The translations under genes and the position numbers were made by a program. The notes below the pieces were generated by a model. That model searched no databases. It was given only the letters and a program-made list of their open reading frames with translations, and had not been told where the DNA came from. Shown here in pieces: positions 13,342-16,204 of a stretch of DNA of 16,204 bases (position 1 is its first letter; every line of letters starts with the position of its first letter). The DNA is from Methanobacteriota archaeon (lineage in GTDB: Archaea; Thermoplasmatota; Thermoplasmata; RBG-16-68-12): NCBI GenBank assembly GCA_005878325.1, contig VBMR01000096.1, positions 1 through 16,204 of the forward strand, read 5' to 3'.

Positions 13342-15803
13342 TCTCCATCTCCGCCACCCTGGATTCGGAGGAAACCGCGGCCGTCCTTTCTGCGGCGCTC
13401 CAAGAGCTGCAGGGGATGGGGACCCGGCTCGAAGGGTGGACCGCAGACGATCGGTTCACGGAACACGGAAAGAACAAGGTCGTGCGGTTCGATGTTGAGG
13501 CACGGCCGCCGGGGGATCGCCGCGTCCACCACTTCCAGTGGGTGGGGAAGTTCCACGACCGTGACGAGGACGCCCGTCGGGTCATGACAGTGCTTCGGGC
13601 TTTGGCGATGAGCGGTGGTGGCGGCCGCCGCGGAGTGGCGGTCCCGACCGTCATCGCCTATCACGCCTCCCGCCGACTCCTCCTGATGACGTACGAATCG
13701 GGCGAGTCGGTGACCACGGCCATCTCGCGCGACACCCCTGCGATTCTGACGGCACTTGGACGGGCTTTGGCGACCTTGCATGCGCTTCCGGTGGCGCCCC
13801 TCCGGATCACATCCCCCGCGGTCGTCCTCGACGACCTGCGACCCCGGGTGGACGATCTCTGCGCGCGCTTTCCCACCGCGGCGGGCATCTTACGGGCCCG
13901 ATTCGTGGAACTCGAGAAGGAGGCTCCGCCGCTCCCTGCAGTACCATCGTTCGTGCACGGAGACTTCGGACCCGCCAACCTCCTTTGGAGAAGCGGGTAC
14001 ATCGTCGCCCTGGATTTCGACAAGTGTGCCCAAGGCGATCCCGCCTACGACCTGGGGAATCTCCTGACGCAGCTGCTCCGAATCACCGTCCGCAGGCCGG
14101 ACAAGTTGCAGGACTTCCCTTCCATTCGGGCCATCGTCCTCGATGCATACCAGCGCTTCTCTCCCAAGGACCCTGGCCTGGACCTGCGGGTCGATTGGTA
14201 CGAGCGAGCGATTATCCTGCGAAAGATCCACAAGCTGGTTTCCAGCGACAGCCAGAACAAGGACGCCGAGGCGAGGCGGAAGCGGGCGATCGAAGCGACC
14301 GCCCTCTTGGATCTCTTCTCGACCGGACAAGAGCAGAAGACGCCGGCCCAGTCGCCCGCCGCTTGGATAAAATCCGCGGGACGGGTGGAATCGATCCTGC
14401 AGAGACCGGAACCTGTGGTCGTCCGCCCTGAAGGGTTTCCCGTGGATTCCAGGTTTCCGCAGCTCGCGCTCGCCAGCGATCCCAAGGTCATGCTCGAGGT
14501 GTTCCGGACCCATCTGAAGCCCGTCGGGGACCGGGTCTACGATATCGTCGATTGTGTGCCCTTCCGCTTCCGGTGCCATCCGTCCGCGAAACGCTGCGTG
14601 CTCCAATACACGCTCTACGTGACCGAGCCCAGCACGGGCCGCCGATGGGACCAATGGGTCACCGGCCTCTTGTATGCGAACGAGGGCAAGGCAGAACGTC
14701 ACTGGAAACAGATGCAGGCGGACGACCATCCCGGGCGGGAAATTCCCGCGGGCTGGATCACCTTCGAACCCGTGGTCCTCATCCCGGAGATGGGGATGCT
14801 CGTGGAGGTCTTCCCATTCGATCGAAGGCTCCGGAATCTGAGCCTCGTGATGGGAGGCGCGTGCCAAAGCCTGGAACCGCCCCTCCTGGCCCGACTGGGG
14901 CCGGGCGGGTGGCGGGTCGAAGAGCGGACGTTAGAGCCGATCCGATACCGAACCGAGTTGGGGGCGGCCCTCCGATGCAAGATTCGGGCGCACGATCCGG
15001 CGACGGACCGAGTCGAAACGATTCGGTGCTTCTTGAAGGTCTACAACCGCGAGCATGGGGCAGAAACGTTGCAGCTCCTTCGGTCCCTGTCCGATGGGCG
15101 TGACGATGGACTGAGGCCTTACTCGGTGATCAAGCCGATCGACTATGTGAGTGAGTTCCGGACTCTCGTTTTGGAGGAGGCCCCGGGCCGCCCCCTGACT
15201 CAGCTTCTTCTCGAGGGCACGAACCCGGCGGACGCCATGCGCCCGGTGGCGCGGGCCGTCGCCGCCTTCAACCAAGACGAGTTGGCGATTCCGCGGCAGG
15301 AGTCGAGGTCCGACCAGGTGGAAACCATCCGCCGAGCCGCCGCCTTGATCCAGTGGGCGTGTCCCGAGACGCGGGCGAACGTCCAAGCGATCACGGATGC
15401 GGTCGTCCAAGGGCTGGACGACGTCCCGCCGGGCCCGATCCACGGGGACCTGAAGCCCGATCACATCTTCCTCGAGGGGGACCGCGTGATCTTCATCGAT
15501 CTCGATCGCGCCACCCTGGGCGATCCGGTCCGAGATCCCGCCCATCTCGTTGCATATGTCATCGGAAGATTCGGCTTGGACTCACTCCCGACGGAGCGGA
15601 CTCACGCGACGGCGGCCGCGTTCGTCGAAGAATACTTCCGCCACGTCCCGGCGTCGTGGCGGGAGCGTTTTCCCGCGCAATGCGCGGGGGCACTCATCGA
15701 GCTTGCGAGCGGATTCTTCAGCCGACACGAATCGGGATGGCGGGAGCAAGTCGCGGAAGCCATCGAAGCCGCACAACATGCACTTGCGGACGGGGTGTGG
15801 TGA
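13338..15803 (+). CDS. Double APH-type phosphotransferase with extra kinase N-lobe
   Basis: This 821-residue protein contains two aminoglycoside-phosphotransferase-fold kinase domains. Domain 1 (about 45-330) has candidate Lys71 in WVGKF, catalytic loop FVHGDFGPANLLW with His207, Asp209 and Asn214, and metal motif LDFDKCAQGDPAYDLGNLL (Asp226, Asp228). Domain 2 (about 530-790) has Lys567 in FLKVY, loop IHGDLKPDHIF with His702 and Asp704 but His709 where Asn is usual, and FIDLDRATLGDP (Asp721, Asp723). Between them, about 395-520, lies a stretch resembling another kinase N-lobe plus hinge (FRFRCHPSAKRC...GLLYANEG...LVEVFPFDRRL) without a catalytic loop. APH-fold enzymes phosphorylate hydroxyls of sugars, choline, antibiotics or similar small molecules; substrate unknown. 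ATG 13338 overlaps the stop of the glycosyltransferase; the frame is open further upstream but only inside that gene. Confidence 0.85.
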   Translation: MISISATLDSEETAAVLSAALQELQGMGTRLEGWTADDRFTEHGKNKVVRFDVEARPPGDRRVHHFQWVGKFHDRDEDARRVMTVLRALAMSGGGGRRGVAVPTVIAYHASRRLLLMTYESGESVTTAISRDTPAILTALGRALATLHALPVAPLRITSPAVVLDDLRPRVDDLCARFPTAAGILRARFVELEKEAPPLPAVPSFVHGDFGPANLLWRSGYIVALDFDKCAQGDPAYDLGNLLTQLLRITVRRPDKLQDFPSIRAIVLDAYQRFSPKDPGLDLRVDWYERAIILRKIHKLVSSDSQNKDAEARRKRAIEATALLDLFSTGQEQKTPAQSPAAWIKSAGRVESILQRPEPVVVRPEGFPVDSRFPQLALASDPKVMLEVFRTHLKPVGDRVYDIVDCVPFRFRCHPSAKRCVLQYTLYVTEPSTGRRWDQWVTGLLYANEGKAERHWKQMQADDHPGREIPAGWITFEPVVLIPEMGMLVEVFPFDRRLRNLSLVMGGACQSLEPPLLARLGPGGWRVEERTLEPIRYRTELGAALRCKIRAHDPATDRVETIRCFLKVYNREHGAETLQLLRSLSDGRDDGLRPYSVIKPIDYVSEFRTLVLEEAPGRPLTQLLLEGTNPADAMRPVARAVAAFNQDELAIPRQESRSDQVETIRRAAALIQWACPETRANVQAITDAVVQGLDDVPPGPIHGDLKPDHIFLEGDRVIFIDLDRATLGDPVRDPAHLVAYVIGRFGLDSLPTERTHATAAAFVEEYFRHVPASWRERFPAQCAGALIELASGFFSRHESGWREQVAEAIEAAQHALADGVW

Positions 15804-15806
15804 CGG

Positions 15807-16204
15807 ATGCTACCCCACTTTGAGCTACCCAAAAATGGCCCGTCGCCAGGGTTGTGGCAGTCGACCGCGGAACTTCTCGAAGATCCGGCGCTTCCCGCCC
15901 TCGGCGCGATTCGGACTCGGGGACTCGCGGCGACGTTGCCCGAGCTCTCGCTTTCCGACAGTCCCGTGGCCCTTCGACCCTGTAACTACGTCGTCGGGTC
16001 TCGGGCGACGTTCGAGGCCCGGGTCGGGGACCGCCGTTTCACACTCAAGTTCTACGCGGAAGACCCCTCTGCCGAAGCGGATCTGTACCGAAGGCTCGCT
16101 CGGGTCGGACTGGCCCGGGAACACGCGCCCCGGGTGCCGCGCCTGCTGGCCTGGGATGCCCGTCTCCGGGTATTGGTCCTCACCTGGTTCGAGGGACCGA
16201 CGGC
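15807..16204 (+). CDS. APH-fold phosphotransferase, N-terminal part (runs off the window)
   Basis: An open frame starts at ATG 15807, 3 nt after the preceding stop, and continues to the window end without a stop (132 complete codons). After a leader of about 50 residues it shows a kinase N-lobe: LRPCNYVVGSRATFEARVGDRRFTLKFYAEDPSAEADLYRRL with candidate ATP-binding Lys81 in FTLKFY and Glu90, then the VPRLLAWD strand and the hinge VLVLTWFEGPT. The catalytic HGD loop must lie beyond the window. It resembles the N-lobes of the upstream double kinase and extends the same unit. Confidence 0.75.
   Translation, partial: MLPHFELPKNGPSPGLWQSTAELLEDPALPALGAIRTRGLAATLPELSLSDSPVALRPCNYVVGSRATFEARVGDRRFTLKFYAEDPSAEADLYRRLARVGLAREHAPRVPRLLAWDARLRVLVLTWFEGPT

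Noticed and set aside
13338..16204. Aminoglycoside resistance genes
   Set aside because: Only the fold is shared; the fused architecture, archaeal context and linkage to glycosyltransferases argue for a metabolic substrate.

Overview
The window is a gene-dense, high-GC stretch of an archaeal chromosome. The gene content is archaeal or eukaryote-like: aIF1A, RIO1 kinase, a Dim2/Pno1-type KH protein, a HerA ATPase and a homologue of animal CDIN1/C15orf41. Several genes are preceded by TATA-like boxes about 20-35 nt upstream of the start, as expected for leaderless or short-leader archaeal transcripts. A Thermoplasmatota-like euryarchaeon fits the GC-rich coding and the PPDK/PrsW/tmk/HerA mix, but the lineage is my inference and was not tested.

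Positions 1-3345 form an informational block. It holds a CDIN1-family PD-(D/E)XK nuclease, aIF1A (translation initiation), RIO1 and a two-KH-domain protein (both small-subunit maturation), and an unrecognised helical protein with its own promoter. Positions 3346-7131 hold pyruvate phosphate dikinase (PPDK; PEP/pyruvate interconversion) followed 12 nt later by a PrsW-type membrane protease. The conserved PPDK N-terminus starts upstream of the first canonical start codon, and the enzyme carries two extra segments. Positions 7132-8897 hold a Trp-rich hypothetical protein, a small zinc-ribbon protein on the minus strand that shares its stop tetranucleotide with that neighbour, thymidylate kinase, and a probable 55-residue minus-strand gene overlapping the tmk 3' end. 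Positions 8898-10412 encode a HerA-family hexameric ATPase with no NurA, Mre11 or Rad50 neighbour in view.

After a 273-bp, more AT-rich gap comes the most unusual part (10686 to the window end). Here there are two tandem paralogous GT-B glycosyltransferases of the MurG/COG4671 type, an 821-residue protein with two APH-type kinase domains plus an extra degenerate kinase N-lobe between them, and the start of a further APH-fold protein. These genes are joined by ATGA overlaps or very short gaps, including a 16-codon micro-ORF with an ATGA overlap at each end between the two glycosyltransferases. This looks like one transcription unit for making, phosphorylating or activating a glycoconjugate or glycosylated metabolite. 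The substrate cannot be read from the sequence. I consider this the best candidate for an undescribed system in the window.

I saw no tRNA, rRNA, CRISPR array, insertion sequence or attachment site. No gene-free stretch exceeds 300 bases.
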